A stretch of 64,000 bases of DNA from Apoderus coryli (taxonomy: Eukaryota; Arthropoda; Insecta; Coleoptera; Attelabidae): NCBI GenBank assembly GCA_911728435.2, contig OU452198.1, forward strand, positions 11,504,001 to 11,568,000. Reading direction: 5' to 3'. Positions 1 to 12,362 of the stretch are shown in pieces; positions within the stretch are counted from its first letter, which is position 1; each line of letters opens with the position of its first letter. The notes below the pieces were generated by a model. It made no database searches. It saw only the letters and a list, made by a program, of their open reading frames with translations, and had not been told where the DNA came from. The position numbers and the translations under genes were made by a program.

Positions 1-153
1 TGAACATTCGTCTATGAAATTCGTCGATTTGTCTTCTCTGTGTTTGGTTTAGTGTCTGATGAAGGTGTTATGAGCGAAACCGGTTACACACAATAAAATT
101 GACAACCAATTTGATTACGTAGCTGAACTTCGAGTTGTTTGAGTTTTATTATA

Positions 154-483
154 CAGGGTGGTCCAGGTTAAAATCTCCAGTGGCGGTGAAGATTAGGAGG
201 GCAGAATGGGGTGCCGACCCCCAGTATCTACGCCACTGTAGAATTTTCTCAAATTATGTCAATCATTATTTACAGATGTACTACATTAGTCTGTATGCGA
301 AATTGGACGGAAATCGATCAAGTGGTTTAAAAGTTATGACGCGAAAACTAGTTTTTTACCACAAATTTATATCACTCTGTATCTTTGTTAGGAAACATTT
401 CTTAACAAAATTTTCTTATAGTCTACTTTTTTTTTTGTTCTATCACCTGTCAAAGTTAATGATGTTTAGCCCGAACCACCCTG
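154..483. mobile_element. CAGGGTG-type MITE with TA target duplication
   Basis: A 330-bp element starts CAGGGTGGTCCAGG and ends with the inverted form of CAGGGTGGTTCGGG. It is flanked on both sides by TA. It has no transposase; the only long reading frame across it runs out of the element and resembles nothing. The ends match Tc1/mariner-style insertion at TA, and the same CAGGGTG end recurs throughout the window. Confidence 0.75.
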
Positions 484-591
484 TATAATAATGGACAGCT
501 ACTTTGAGAAAATGAACGACCTTTCCAATTTGTTATTTCATTTTTTTTAATGAACAAATATATTTTAAATATTATGCTAAGTTATTATATA

Positions 592-1229
592 CAGGGTGTT
601 ATACTGGAAGTAGGTGTCCACTTGCTTATTTCAAATGGAACACCACATCTATTATTACAGTTTTGGATTTTCTGTAAAATTTTAACTAGACTTTGTGTAT
701 TATGTCCTATACCTACTTAAGGCTTACCGTCTCTGACTTCTTTAAGGTTTTATGAAAAAAATGACGTTTCCGACCTCTAAAATCATCAAATGTTTCCACA
801 CCCTGTATTAATATTTACCAAAAGAGTTCAAAGGTCTCATAAAATGACTATTTTTGAAATAGAAATAGTATATAAATTAATGAATGAACTTTGCCTAATT
901 AAAAATTTGTATAATGATTTTAGAACCCGCATAGGTCATTTTTGACATAAAGCCTTAAATAAGTCCGAAACGGTAATAGTTTGGTATTTGACATTATACA
1001 CAAAGTCTACTCGTAGTTGAAATTTTACGTAGAATCCAAAAATGTAAAACTATATACGGTGTTTTCATTGGAATAAGCAAGTTAACACCTAGTTCCGGCA
1101 TAACCGAAAGTGTCAATAACGTCTAACTATTTTACCTCATCTGCCTTCCTCGACATATTTTCAAAATTCTCCTACTTATGTATTAGTTTTCTATATACAG
1201 ATAGATTTGATTCCCGGTCCGACACCCTG
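592..1229. mobile_element. Composite CAGGGTGT MITE with inverted arms
   Basis: The element is 638 bp, flanked by TA at 590-591 and 1230-1231. Its left part (about 594-660) is the inverted partner of about 1050-1110, and both contain a CTTGCTTATT core. An extra CACACCCTGTA end at about 798-808 suggests a second MITE nested within, or a rearranged copy. No coding potential was recognised. Confidence 0.6.
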
Positions 1230-1232
1230 TAG

Positions 1233-2510
1233 TTAAAGACATACTTTAATGCTTGAACTTCTTCAAATTTGGTTAAAATTCCTTCTCCTCAATTGTGTGG
1301 CTCGATATTCTTCTATTTTTTAGTTCTGCTATGGAAATATATTCCAAAGAATATTTAGTAAAAAAGCAATTGAGATAATTTTGAATTATTTCATAAGATT
1401 CTAGTCTGCAGCTTAAATCACCTATAATAGTTGCGTCACATATTGAATTAAAATATTTAATCCTAAATTTTTCGCTTTTAGTTTTAGTTAATATTTACTT
1501 CATACCTTCGTCCAAAAATATTTAAATAACTTCTTTTTATTAATCATGAAAGCAGTTAAATTAGTCAAATATGTTCACTTGTCATTTAGATCGTTGTATA
1601 GTCGTTGAGTAATTTTGTTATACTTGACTAATTTAACTGGTTTAATAATTAATAAAAAAATCTTACGTCAAAACAATGAACAGAAAATCAACGATGAGTT
1701 CGTTTGGTCGACGACTAATCAATACTAAGATAGAATTATACAAAATATTTTCGACTACTAAAATAGTTTGGTGCTATGTTTGACTCCATATTTAAAAAAA
1801 ACTGATGATGACTTCAGATGAAGTCGAAACATGTCTTCTTCAATAGTTTAGAATCAATTAAAAATTCAGTGGATGGGTCAGCATTTAATATCAATAATAT
1901 ATTGAACATCCACAGCAGTCTGGACTACTTCCTTAAAAATAAAAATAGTATCTCATGTCGCATAACAATAAATAATCTTATACCTAGGTATTTCTAAAAA
2001 TGAATAAGTATTTCGTCACCTTTGAAAGTTTTAAGCTTTATTCACTCATAGAAAAGTGAATATTACAAATGTAATGCGTAAATCAATGAAAACTACGGCC
2101 ATTTATCAAACATAGTAGGTTACGAAATTAGACATAAGAACACGAAGATTGTAGGGAAGCTCAAGCATTCCCCCATTCACAAGCTTTTCTTTACATCAGT
2201 TTTTTGTCATAAGTGACATCTTTTTTTAATTTTTACTCTTTTGCTGCTTTAATAAAGCGGACACTTATGTGTTGTTAGAATTAAATTGTAGACCTTAGAA
2301 AAATAAACTTTAAGACGGTAGGTACTTTAAAATGTTGTCAATATATTTTGTAATGAGCACAGTTGTAGAGATGTTTATTGTAATAATTATTAGAGAATTA
2401 AATGAAACAGTATTAGTTAAATAGAATAAACTACTTTATTTAATAATTATAAATGTATGTTAACTACTATTATAATATAACGATAAAATAACACAATAAT
2501 ACTTCATATA
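1233..2510. other. Non-coding AT-rich stretch downstream of SDR gene A
   Basis: I see no gene here. The stretch is AT-rich, all frames are interrupted, and the only structured piece is the hammerhead-like hairpin at 1802-1830, listed separately. Confidence 0.5.
1802..1830 (+). ncRNA. Hammerhead-like motif 1 (CTGATGA-hairpin-GAAAC)
   Basis: CTGATGA is followed by one base, a 6-bp stem (GACTTC/GAAGTC) with an AGAT loop, then GAAAC and ATGTC. This order matches the conserved hammerhead ribozyme core (CUGANGA, stem II, GAAA). The extra unpaired base before stem II and the weak flanking stem I make catalysis uncertain. Such motifs are known from Penelope-like retroelements and other retroelements. 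Confidence 0.4.
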
Positions 2511-4455
2511 AACTTTGTTCAAGATAAGCATGCAAGAATCTTGGAAAGGGTAGGAGTTACAATGTCAGTTAAACTAGAGAAAAGTTGTACAATTTAAACA
2601 TTTTTTAAGTGGTGTTTTCAAAAGTAAACGAACTTTAGCCGTTTTCGAGAATTTTTGAAAAAACGATTTTTTGCGATTTTAGTTTTCATTTATTTCTGAC
2701 ATTATTTTAATAGATGATATAAGAAAATGAAAATCACCTTCTCAATGTTACTTTTTGAGGAGAATAAGAGAGTGTTTACAAATTTTCACGACGACATTTC
2801 GTTTTTGAAAAACCATCATCAACTTGGTTTTTTTAAATACGGCCCTGGATTTTTATTGTTAAGTTTAAAGTTATTCTCAATTCAAAAATAGGTGATATAT
2901 CACACGTAATGGTTTATACACTGTCACTGTTTTTAGCTGTTATTTAAAATTATTCAAGAAAATTGGCATAGTTTGGCACTTCTTTGCATAAAACATTCAT
3001 CTGAGAAAGGCGTTTTGTTAATTACTTATTTATTTTATCTATTTATTTTATTTAATCTTCCAAACAGAATACAAAGAGTACAAAAAGGAGGACGATAAAA
3101 AATAATTAACAACAACAAAGCCAAGTAAACATATTAACAAAAAAACCAAGAAAGAAAAATTAATTATGAATACATCAAAGTTAACAAAAAAAAAGCAATC
3201 AATTTTAAATAATTCTCCCTAATGAAATAATAATAATTAAAGCTAGATCAGAAATACTCGCAAGTACTAACAAAAGACAAATAATAATCACATATAAATT
3301 AAGCATGTAGGTAACATTACAATATTTTGCTGAATCTGCAAGCTCATCGAAGGCACCGCAATCCTGCGCGTCTAATTCTTTCGATGTTATGCGAAAAATA
3401 TCAATATTCGAAAAATATATATTGTATGAATGCTGAATATTTCTCAGAGGAGAGTTCATGCAAGAATTGGTATTGAATCGCTGAGCATAAAATAACATAT
3501 TCCCTCGTGTGAGATAGGGTCGAGAAGCCGAAAATGCAAATTCACATATGATACTAGAGGAATCTACACGTCTCTGCAAACAGTTACTTAGAAGAATAAT
3601 ATGAGCAACAAGCCGTCTGTTGACCAATTTATCAATTTTGTATAAGGCTAAATTATTTTCGTACGTGTTTGGAATACGCTCAGCATGAAACCTAAAATTC
3701 AAATGCTTTAATTTACTTTGGACTCTTTCCAATCTAGTTACATATTTAACATAAGTTGGATTCCAAACCACCGAAGCAAATTCCAAGTGACTTCTTACTA
3801 TAGAAGAATATAAACAGATTAGTGATTTCTCAGTTCTAAAGCCCATACTTGTGCTACGATATATGAAGCCCAAGTTTCTATTAGCCTTAGCGACGATACT
3901 CTCAACATGTTCCTCAAAGATCAATTACTTCAAAAGGCACAAAAATTTCAACTAAATTTAAAAAACCACGTACAGAATAAGATGTTGTACTGAGACAGAA
4001 ATAAATTGTTAAATATTAATAAATGATTGTGAGTAACGACGAAAAAAGAACTTACTACTCTGCATTTAGTCAGTGCCAAACTATGACGATTTTTCTTGAA
4101 TAATTTTAAATAACAGCTGAAATCACTGAAAACTTGTTTAAACCATTATTACATGTGATATACCACCTATAAAAAAACCAAGTTGATGATGGTTTTTCAA
4201 AAACAAAACAACGTAGTATAAATTTGTAAACTCTATATTTTTCTTCTCAAAAAGTAACAATGAGAAATTGCTTTTAATTTTTTTGTATCTGTAAAAATAA
4301 TAAAAACTAAAATCGCTAAAAAATCGGATTAAAAAAAATTCTCGAAAACGGCTAAAGTTAGTTTACTTTTGAACTTTTCTCTAATTTAAACGAAATTGTA
4401 ACTTCTACTGTTTCCGAGATTCCAATGCTATCCCATTCTTATCTTGGACACAGTG
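2511..4455. mobile_element. Foldback element, copy 1, split by a LINE insertion
   Basis: Two inverted halves of roughly 500 bp each face each other. The left begins near AAGATAAGCATGCAAG at about 2520 and the right ends TCTTGGACACAGTG at 4455, next to TA. The middle is interrupted by a retrotransposon fragment at 3028-3922. Without that insert and one 8-bp duplication the element is about 1.04 kb, close to the 1,110-bp intact sister at 9658-10767. The left terminus has drifted (AACTTTGTTC instead of CACTGTGTCC). No transposase is present. Confidence 0.7.
3028..3922 (-). mobile_element. 5'-truncated LINE (reverse transcriptase C-terminal part)
   Basis: The minus-strand reading frame at 3205-3922 matches the C-terminal part of LINE ORF2, just after the RT palm. 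Key features are the LGFIYRS segment, LYSSIVRSHLEFASVVW and LERVQSKL, as in Jockey/CR1-group elements. The catalytic YADD half is missing, so this is a dead 5'-truncated copy. The 3' end at 3028 carries an AAATAA-rich tail. The insert is bracketed by AATTACTT at 3020-3027 and 3923-3930, an 8-bp target-site duplication within the foldback element. The sister foldback at 9658-10767 shows the unoccupied site. Confidence 0.8.
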
Positions 4456-4480
4456 TATAGTGGATATAGTAATTTATCTT

Positions 4481-7400
4481 TTAGAAAGGCTCATTCAATG
4501 GTCTTAGGATCAACTCCTGTACCTACAACAAAAAATTCATATACTTAGCAGTAATTAACTAGAATTTCTAAATCAAAGAGCACAATTTTTTAAATAAATC
4601 CTTACGGATTTAGGGAGGGTTATACGGGAAAAATCGAATTGAGTTGATGTTTTTTGTTCTCGAAATCCGCATGAGATTTTTGCGTACGATGAGAAGCCTT
4701 CCTCTTCCTTTTTTTAGGCATCCTATGGTTTTATGCTTCGAAATTCTCGAGCTTTTCATAATATTGAGGTCATAAAAAATGGTACCATGTATTTGTGAGT
4801 TCAATATTACAATAATTACTAGCTCTGAGTTTTTAATCAACTGATTATCATTATTATTGGCAGAGCACATATTGCGTTAGAAATTTTATTTCGAGTATAT
4901 TGTATTTTTGTAAATAAATTTGTATGGAGTGGTATTTAGTGCGGGCTATCTACATCCACTATTTATTTAGTAAGAAAAACAATCGAGTACTGATAAATTC
5001 GTAGAGTTTACTTATATTTTACTATTTTGTGACAACTAGAATGAAGAACTTTTCAAATATAGAAAGTTTGCCCAAATCTCGTCCCAAAATTTCTAAGAGC
5101 GTTATGATATATTTTACTTCACTAATAAGTTTTACGAATTATAATAGCTTTAAAATTTGACTATATCTCGAAATTTGATATGTAGTACTTGTAAGTTGCC
5201 CGCACCATTTTCATATTAGACATTTAAAATTTCAGATATAAGGGTTCATCAAAAAAATTCTATTTAAATTGAGTTCCGGTTATAACTAATCCAGTTTTAA
5301 GGATCAAACTAAATAGCAGATTCCATTTGTCGAAACATGCAAAAAAGTTCTGATTAACATGGGCTGACAAATGCTTTGTTATCGAGATACATAATACCGC
5401 TGTTTGTTTTCCCGAATCGTTTTGAGATTTATTCATGAAATTTTACAAATCGTTAGTTTTTTAAAATCTCTGTCAAAATTTTAACATTATTAAGAAATAA
5501 AACTCAGAGGCGGGTAAATTAAAGGGGGATGTAGGGGCGAAATTCTACCTTAACTTTTTCTTGCACTTTTTTTTTATGAGCTTCAATTCGGAGACGTGAA
5601 ATCTAACAAATTATACGTGATAAGGTATCCTTCTCTGATATTGATACGACAGCCTGTTATCGAGTAATATCGATTTTTTTTTAATTTTTCACATGAAATA
5701 TTAATATTACGAATCCTGTGCTTTTTACAAGTGGCTGAAATAAAAAATGTTTGACATTTCCTGCATGACAATAATTGATTGAAAAATACGGTTTCCAAAT
5801 ACCGCATGTAAAAATTTTAATCTGTTTTTATTCAAAATTTAATATATTGAGAAACATGGTTGAGGGTTTTGGTGAAGTGGTGAAACGTATTTTTAATGCA
5901 CTTTATTCTACTCCAAAGGTTTTATACTCATCGATTATATTCGAATTAATTTAGTCATAAATATCTATACTAGTAAAATAACACACCAACCCTCAGGGTA
6001 GTTATTTTAACAGGGTGTTAAAAGTATCTCGCTAACAAACCCATGTTAATATCAACTTTTTTGTTGTCTTGACAAGTAGAATCCTCTGTTTCAGTTTAAT
6101 CCTCAAAAACTGAATCACCCTGTAGTTTCTATATAAAAAAATAAACCTCGCAAATATCTTATATATTTTCGCATTATTTGCTACACCCTATTTGTGTTAA
6201 ATTTGAATAAAATGTCCGTTTAATAATATTTGAGTTATTAATATTTATTTTTAATTAGCGTCATCTATTCTTTCCGTTTTGTCTACCTGTAAAGTTGGCA
6301 AACCCATACACCAATATTTACCTCAATTGGTTGCAGCGTTTAGGCGCTATCGTGGAAGAATTCATAAAACACATATACCTACAGACAGACTTCTATCTGA
6401 AAATGGTCTTAATCGACTTGTGTACATTAATCTTTGCTATCGATGACCATGTTATAGATGCATAATCAAGCTTAGATCTAACCAAAGAGTTATAAAGGGT
6501 TAAAAGGCAGTCGGTATTGGTAAATTTATTTAGTAGACCTAAACATAAAACCCAAAATCTTTAATGCCCTCTGGGGGATTTCGGAAATATGATAGTTAAA
6601 GTTTAAGCCATTGTCTACAAAATTCCCCAGGTTCCTCATCACAGAACACCTTTCCAAGATCGCGCCATTAATATGACAATCAAAAACAATGGGCCGAGCA
6701 CGCCTCGTGAAGGTCATGGTTTTACATTGTTTATTATTTAATGAAAGTCAACGATGTAAAATATCAACGTCCCCCAACACAAAAACTACTCACGCAGACC
6801 TGTAAAAATAGAAAAGATCAAAGGAGCTACCTTGCGTGGATTCACTGGTAGCCGCAAACATATTATCCTTGACGTACTGTATAGCCTATCACTCAGGTAT
6901 GACAAACCTATGGAAATCAGGTCATCGTGGAAACCGATGCAGCGCATTTTGTGCTTAAGTATTGAGTGGTCTAACCTATCAAAATGTATTTAATTGTTAC
7001 CTGAACATGTGGTGGAGTTGATAAAACATACAAAATTGCAGCGGCAACGTCCTCTGGTTTCAAAAACTTTTTTATTGGTATATCTTGACTGTTGGCAAAT
7101 ATTTCAGTCTGGACAGGACCGGGACTAATACTCTGAAATTGTATAATATATTATTTTACTAATCCACGTAGAATCATGTCGAAAACCATAAATAAAATTG
7201 TTATCTTACTGTAATTTTAATATCCAACTGCAAATTGATCATCTCATATCTCAGTGTCTCTGACATCGCAGTAATGGCATATTGTGATGGTGCATAAATA
7301 TCGAGGCCTGGTATATTATACACAGTATGTCCCAATACACTGTTTATGTGGATTATTTGGCCATTTAGTTTACTGTTTTTTAACTGTTTTACAGCTTCAC

Positions 7401-10400
7401 GTGTCGATATACAGCGAGCGATAACGTTTGTATCTAGGAAGAAAAATTGTTATTTACTGGTCTAATTTTGAATTGAGGTCCTGAAATTCTTTTCAAGAGA
7501 TATTAACCTCGGTATTCGCAGAAATACTTGTAATTAAAAATAGTTTTTTGTCATACGCTACCAAAACTGCTTCTTTTTCGGCATAGTCCCTAAAAGTCGT
7601 CCTGGCAACCTTTACAGACTATTCCAAAATTCCTTAGAATGTCTAAATTCGACAAAAAACATAAAAAAATCACATAAATTTAAAACGTACATAATCTTTT
7701 ATTTTTTCTATAACGTTTTGCTATTTTTTACCGAATTAAATGATTTATAAGAAGAAAATCGAACGACTAATTTGAATTCATTATAATGATTTTGCAATTT
7801 TATAATTTCAATTTAAATGTTAAGAATGTATAAATTTATTTGACTTAAAACAAAAAATGTAATGGTGAGTTACAAAATATTTTTAATATTTATTTCAATA
7901 TACAGGGTGTCCCAAAAATATTCCCAACAATAAGACAAAAATCATTTATGTCAAAATTTCGAAAAATGTCTCCTAATGAAATTGTGACCATTTTGAATAT
8001 TAAAATGAAGTAATTTTCGAAAATAAAATCAAATGTTCAAATTCAAATTATTTATCAACTAAACACATAATAAAACAAAAACATTTCAATTTACAAAGGC
8101 AAGTGTTCGAAATCCTCACTATTTTATTCAATAATTGTTTTCTACACGGCCTATTGCTTCGTTTGTAATTTGTGCTAAAGCTCCATAAATGCGAACAACA
8201 ACATCATCTTCACTGTTGGGTAGGACATGGTAAACCGTATTTTTCAGATAACCCCAAAGCCAAAAGTCTATTGGGTTGAGTTGAGATCCGGGGACCTAGG
8301 AGGCCAAGAAATAGGTCCTCCACGATCGATCCATTGGTTGAGAAAACGTCGATTTAATATCTCTCAAACATTTCGAGAATAACCGGCAGGTGCACCATCA
8401 TGTTGAAATACAATATTTGGCCGCTGTACTAAAGGAACTTCTTCCAGAAGAGTTGGTAATCTGCAAAAATTGGCATAGTTTTCGGCGTTTGGTATCCTAG
8501 GTAGAAACTGTGGTTCTATTATCCTATTACCCAACACACAAAGCCACACATTTAAGCTCTAGCGTGCTTGCTTATGTGATTCTCTAATTTGGTGCTGATT
8601 TTCGTAATTCCAACAATGCAAGTTGTGCTGATTGAACACTCCTTGCTGGATAAAATGGGCTTCATCACTCTACAGTACTTGTTTAAAAATGTCTTCATTT
8701 GCGTCCAGGCAACTTAAAAAAAATTTACAAAATCATAAGCGCAACTCAGTATCCCCATGATGCAATTCTTGAATCGGCTTTATATGATGAGGATGCAGAT
8801 TTTCTCTTTGCATTAATCTGTTTTTATCAAGGATGACCAGATTTAAATTATTAATTCCAAGTGAAAGATGTGTTTAATTTCAATATTCAAAATGGTCATA
8901 ATTTCACAAGAAGACATTTTTCGAAATTTTGACATAAGTGATTTTCGTCTTATTTTGGGTCGTAGATTTTACCCCCAAAGGGTGGGGAATGTTTTTTGGG
9001 ACACCCTGTATACATATCAAAATGCATCATTCTTTCCAGAAATTAATACATTTCTCATAATATAAATATAACTATTAATAATGATACATAGCTCTTCGTA
9101 ACTTTTCCGTTGGCAGTTAAATTTACTTTACGCCAGTGTCGAGTTTCTGAAAATCGAAACAAGTGTAAAATATGCCATGTTTTTTTTACATATACGTTGA
9201 AATATTCAGCGCGATGCATGTTTACTTTTGTTGAGAATTCTTTGAAGGAAAACATTTTTAAAATAGTTCCCAAATCGTCAAGATATGCATGCGTTTCTTA
9301 TCGAAGTCTACTCGCCTAAACAACATACTAACATACAATGCTCTGCTGTTAGACTTTTTTGAAATTATCGCCATCATCCACCGGGTATTCATTATTCGCC
9401 CATTAACGTAATCAATCCGAAATTTATTTACATCCAACACATGTGCAAATGCTTAACTAAACACAAACTTTATTTCCCCAAGTTTATTTTATTTAATTTC
9501 TTATTAAAATATTTTGGTAGTTGAAAAAATCCATATTATTTATATTTTATTCAAATCAATTCATTCTAGGTTTGGAAATATTCAAAAAAATTAGGAATTA
9601 GCCGATGCCACACTTTTTGAAAAACTTTACCTACTCATTATTCACGTTATAGGTATACACTGTGTCCAAGATGAGAATGGGATAGCATTGAAATCTTGGA
9701 AACGCTAGGAGTTACAATGTCGGTTAAATTAGAGGAAACCTTTTAAATGGTGTTTTCAAAATTAAACCAACTTTAGCCGTTCTCGAGAATTTTTGATAAA
9801 ACGATTTTTTGCGAATTTAGTTTTTAGTTATTTCAGACATTATTTTTACAGATATAAAAAAATGCAAAGCTCTTTCTCACTGATACTTTTTGAGGAGAAA
9901 AATATAGCGTTTACAAATTTTCATTACAACATTTCGTTTTTGAAAAACCATCATCAATTTAGTTTTTTTAAACACTGCCCTGGATTTTTTATTTTTAAAT
10001 TTAAAGCCATAGTTAATTCAAAAAGAGGTGGTATATCACACTTAATGGTTTCAACAATATCTCAGTATTTTAAGCTGTTATATAAACTTATTCAAGAAAA
10101 ATTACCATAATTTGGCAGTTGACTGACTGAATGCAGAGCAGTAGGTTTTGCAAAAACATTATTTCGTCGTAACTTCCAAATATTTATTATTATTTGCCAA
10201 TTTATTTCTCTCTCAGTACAACATTTTATTCTGTACGCGGTTTTTTAAATTTAGTTGAAATTTTTGTGCTTTTTGAGGTTATTAAAAAAACGCCTTTCTC
10301 AGATGAACACAAACTATGGCGATTTTTATTGAAAAATTTTAAGTAACAGCTAAAAACACTGAAAACTTGTTTAAACCATTACGTGTGATATACCACCTAT

Positions 10401-11822
10401 TTTTGAATTGAAAATGGCTTTAAATTTAACATTAAAAAATCCAGGGCAGAATTTAAAAAATCAAAGTTCATGATGGATTTTCAAAAACGAAACGTCGCAG
10501 TGAAAATTTGTAAACGCTGTATTTTTCTCCTCAAAAAGTAGCAATAAGAAAGTGTTTTTAATTTTTTTATATCTGTAAAAATAATGTCAGAATTAAATAA
10601 AGACTAAAATCGTTAAAATTCTCGAAAACGGCTAAACTTACTTTACTTTTGAAAACACTATTTAAAAGGTGTTTAAATTGTACAACTTTTCTCTAATTTA
10701 ACCGACATTATAACTCCTACCATCTCCAAGATTCCAATGCTATCCTATTCTTATCTTGGGCACAGTGTATATCTATCGATCAATCCGAAATCTATTTACA
10801 CACCCAACACAAGTGCAAATCCAAATTAATCACAAACTTAAATTATCCAAGCTTTACTTTCAATTTACTTTTACGAAAATATTATCGCAAATAAATATAT
10901 TTCATATTTTATACGAGCTTAAACTAAATCTGACAACGATGCAACAATCAAAGAAAATTATTAAATATGACAACTATGACAAGTGTCATTTTATGAGTAA
11001 ATTTTAAAAACTTGTATAGATATAGATTATTCCCCGCATTTGTAATAATTTGATAAAATACCTACCTAGTACTTTCTTCCAAGTTTCCACGGCACCTTCG
11101 CAAAGATTACCATGCGACAAAATACCAGCATTATTGATTAATATTTGAACAGGTCCTAAGTGTTGTAATGTCCATTCAAAAGCTTTTACAGTATCGTTTT
11201 CAAGTGTAATATCACATACAAATGGATGAAATTGACCATTTCGGTTTGAAAGTTTGCTTGAAAGTTCTTCCAATTTTTCCTTTCTTCTAGCGAGTCCCAC
11301 CACCTATAGAAAATAAACATTTTGATACGTATAAACAAAAAATCTTTTTACATATCAGGCAATATTTTTCCTATCTTTTTAAATAAATATGTATTTTATT
11401 ATATTTGAATGTTTTAAATGTGTTTGTAAATATAATGAAAATTGTTTGTTCTTTTATTGATATTGACGTATTGGAATTTGTGTTAGAAAGAAAAGGAAAA
11501 AAAAATGTTTCAACCTGAGGAACTTACTAATTAGTAACGAAACGTCGTTTGTTTTTGATTTCTGTGTGACGAAAATAAATATGAATATTTTTATGTAGAA
11601 TAAAGAGGAATTTTTATAAGAACCGAACACCCCAAGAAAAAAGTAAAACTGAAAAAAATCTTTTTATTTATTTAATATTAATATCAATTAAAAATTAATA
11701 TGGCTTTCACTTACGATTAAACCATTTTCTACAAGTTTTTCTACAATAGCTGCTCCAATACCAGAACTAGCTCCTGTGACAATTGCCACTTTTCCAAGCC
11801 ATTGTTCCAAACACAAAGCCAT
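4481..11822 (-). CDS. SDR gene A: short-chain dehydrogenase/reductase with catalytic Lys replaced by Gln
   Basis: Five exons read on the minus strand: 11715-11822, 11066-11303, 7210-7433, 7001-7132 and 4481-4522. All have GT/AG borders and together give 247 residues, a normal classical SDR length. The start MALCLEQWLGK aligns with the first Met of the paralogs. TGASSGIG (residues 16-23) binds the cofactor. ARR after the second strand suggests NADP(H). INNAG (92-96) and Asn118 are present, with Ser147 and Tyr162. The YxxxK motif reads Y-A-P-S-Q, so the catalytic Lys is Gln166 (codon CAA at 7282-7284). Exon 4 is shorter (44 codons against 50-52) and the C-terminus is LRPLNEPF, unlike the IKP/VKP-GEIY ends of B-D. 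Frame and splice sites are intact, so this is either an expressed inactive or altered enzyme or a gene just starting to decay. The family is DHRS11/farnesol-dehydrogenase-like; the substrate is unknown. It is the most diverged and most downstream member of the array. Confidence 0.85.
4523..6010. other. Intron 4 of SDR gene A, lower part
   Basis: Short reading frames at 4610-4870 and 5583-5807 (minus) have no motif I recognise. They lie inside the intron that joins exon 4 to the tiny last exon at 4481-4522. The stretch is AT-rich with no clear element boundary. Confidence 0.45.
6011..6122. repeat. Short CAGGGTG-ended MITE-like piece
   Basis: 112 bp between CAGGGTGTTAAAAG and an inverted CAGGGTGATTCAG end. 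Only about 8 bp of the ends match, so it may be a chance pair of the very common motif or a deleted MITE. Confidence 0.35.
6340..6425 (-). repeat. Dispersed repeat fragment (TTCCACGATAGCGCC family)
   Basis: On the minus strand it carries the motif order CGATTAAGACCATTT, then TCTGTCTGT, then TTCCACGATAGCGCC. The same order is found at 13,320, 22,700, 56,800 and 58,100. This is a short fragment without ends. Confidence 0.5.
6526..6990 (-). mobile_element. Degenerate LINE reverse-transcriptase fragment
   Basis: Translation on the minus strand gives FDRLDHSIL, then GLSYLSDRL, an eroded LGPLLF-like segment with a stop, and finally the post-palm block MTFTRRARPIVF...LGFMFRSTK. This order matches the RT domain of Jockey/CR1-like LINEs. 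The YADD-containing segment is deleted and stops are present, so it is dead. It abuts the exon 4 donor of SDR gene A at 7000 within about 10 bp, yet leaves that GT donor intact. Confidence 0.65.
7903..9008 (-). mobile_element. Mariner-like DNA transposon with broken transposase (IS630/Tc1-mariner superfamily)
   Basis: 1,106 bp with TA on both sides and long inverted ends. The outer CAGGGTGTCCCAAAAA is followed about 60 bp inside by a shared block (ATGTCAAAATTTCGAAAAAT). The minus strand between about 8870 and 8130 encodes the C-terminal half of a DDE/D transposase: NxWLCVLGNRIIEPQFLPR, FQHDGAPAGYSRNV, then WIDRGGPISWPPRSPDLN and a shifted WLWGYLKNTVY. A stop after SRNV and a frameshift after PDLN inactivate it, and the N-terminal half is missing. 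This copy ties the CAGGGTG ends to a transposase family. It sits in intron 2 of SDR gene A. Confidence 0.75.
9658..10767. mobile_element. Foldback element, copy 2 (intact ends)
   Basis: 1,110 bp running from CACTGTGTCCAAGATGAG to its inverted CTTATCTTGGGCACAGTG, with TA at both flanks. The halves are inverted copies of about 450-500 bp; each contains a gCTAAA..TTTGAAAACACC block and an AAAAACGATTTT block, meeting near 10,200. It shows the uninterrupted centre that copy 1 (2511-4455) lost to a LINE insertion. No coding region. It lies in intron 2 of gene A. Confidence 0.75.
11515..11546 (+). ncRNA. Hammerhead-like motif 2 (CTGAGGA-hairpin-GAAACGTC)
   Basis: CTGAGGA is followed by a TTACT/AGTAA stem with an AATT loop, then C and GAAACGTC. 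The GAAAC and GTC parts fit the hammerhead consensus. The two unpaired bases before the stem and the one after it do not. It lies in intron 1 of SDR gene A. Confidence 0.35.
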
Positions 11823-12362
11823 TGTAGAATGAGTTTAATCACAAGGAGTATAAATGCTTCCTAGTGTAAACTATAAACAAATAATACAAATAAAGATAAA
11901 TATAATCAGTAGCGTATCACAATAAAAATTTCATTCAATTCGCATGCCGTGTATTTTAGTGCACTAAACAAATAATGTCTCTACTAGAAATTAATATCCA
12001 CCTTAATTTAATAAATTCAAAGTGTCAGTACGATACATACAGCGCTGCCGTCCTAATAAAGAAGAATTTTGCGAGTTGTTTTTAGACAGCGAAAAAACGA
12101 ATTTGCTGGCGCATTAAAAATACCCGCGAGCGACATTCGCTGCTTTTAATTACGTTGACATGGATCGCTTCAGATACCAACATGCTAGTAAAAAAATAAT
12201 TTCATGGATTGAGAACGTACGCCTTTTCGGAACAACAGGTGTTCTCGTATGTCTCTTAAAGCAATTAAGCATGGAATGATTGAGCCACGCGAAGTGAAAC
12301 CGTTACGAGGTTACAGTCGCTTATTGCGAAATGTGCGGGAAGCGGAGAATACTAAGAACGAA
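11823..12362. other. Upstream region of SDR gene A
   Basis: The promoter block shared by genes B-D is absent here. A GCATTTATA on the minus strand at about 11,852-11,860 could act as a TATA-like site 30-40 bp upstream of the ATG. The rest is unassigned. Confidence 0.35.

Noticed and set aside
135..488. 117-codon open frame at the window start
   Set aside because: It spans a CAGGGTG MITE almost end to end and its start lies just outside the element. It has no recognisable domain.
4610..5807. Short minus-strand frames possibly coding in gene A intron 4
   Set aside because: No motif, no splice connection that keeps the SDR frame, and exon 4 joins the 4481-4522 exon in phase without them.
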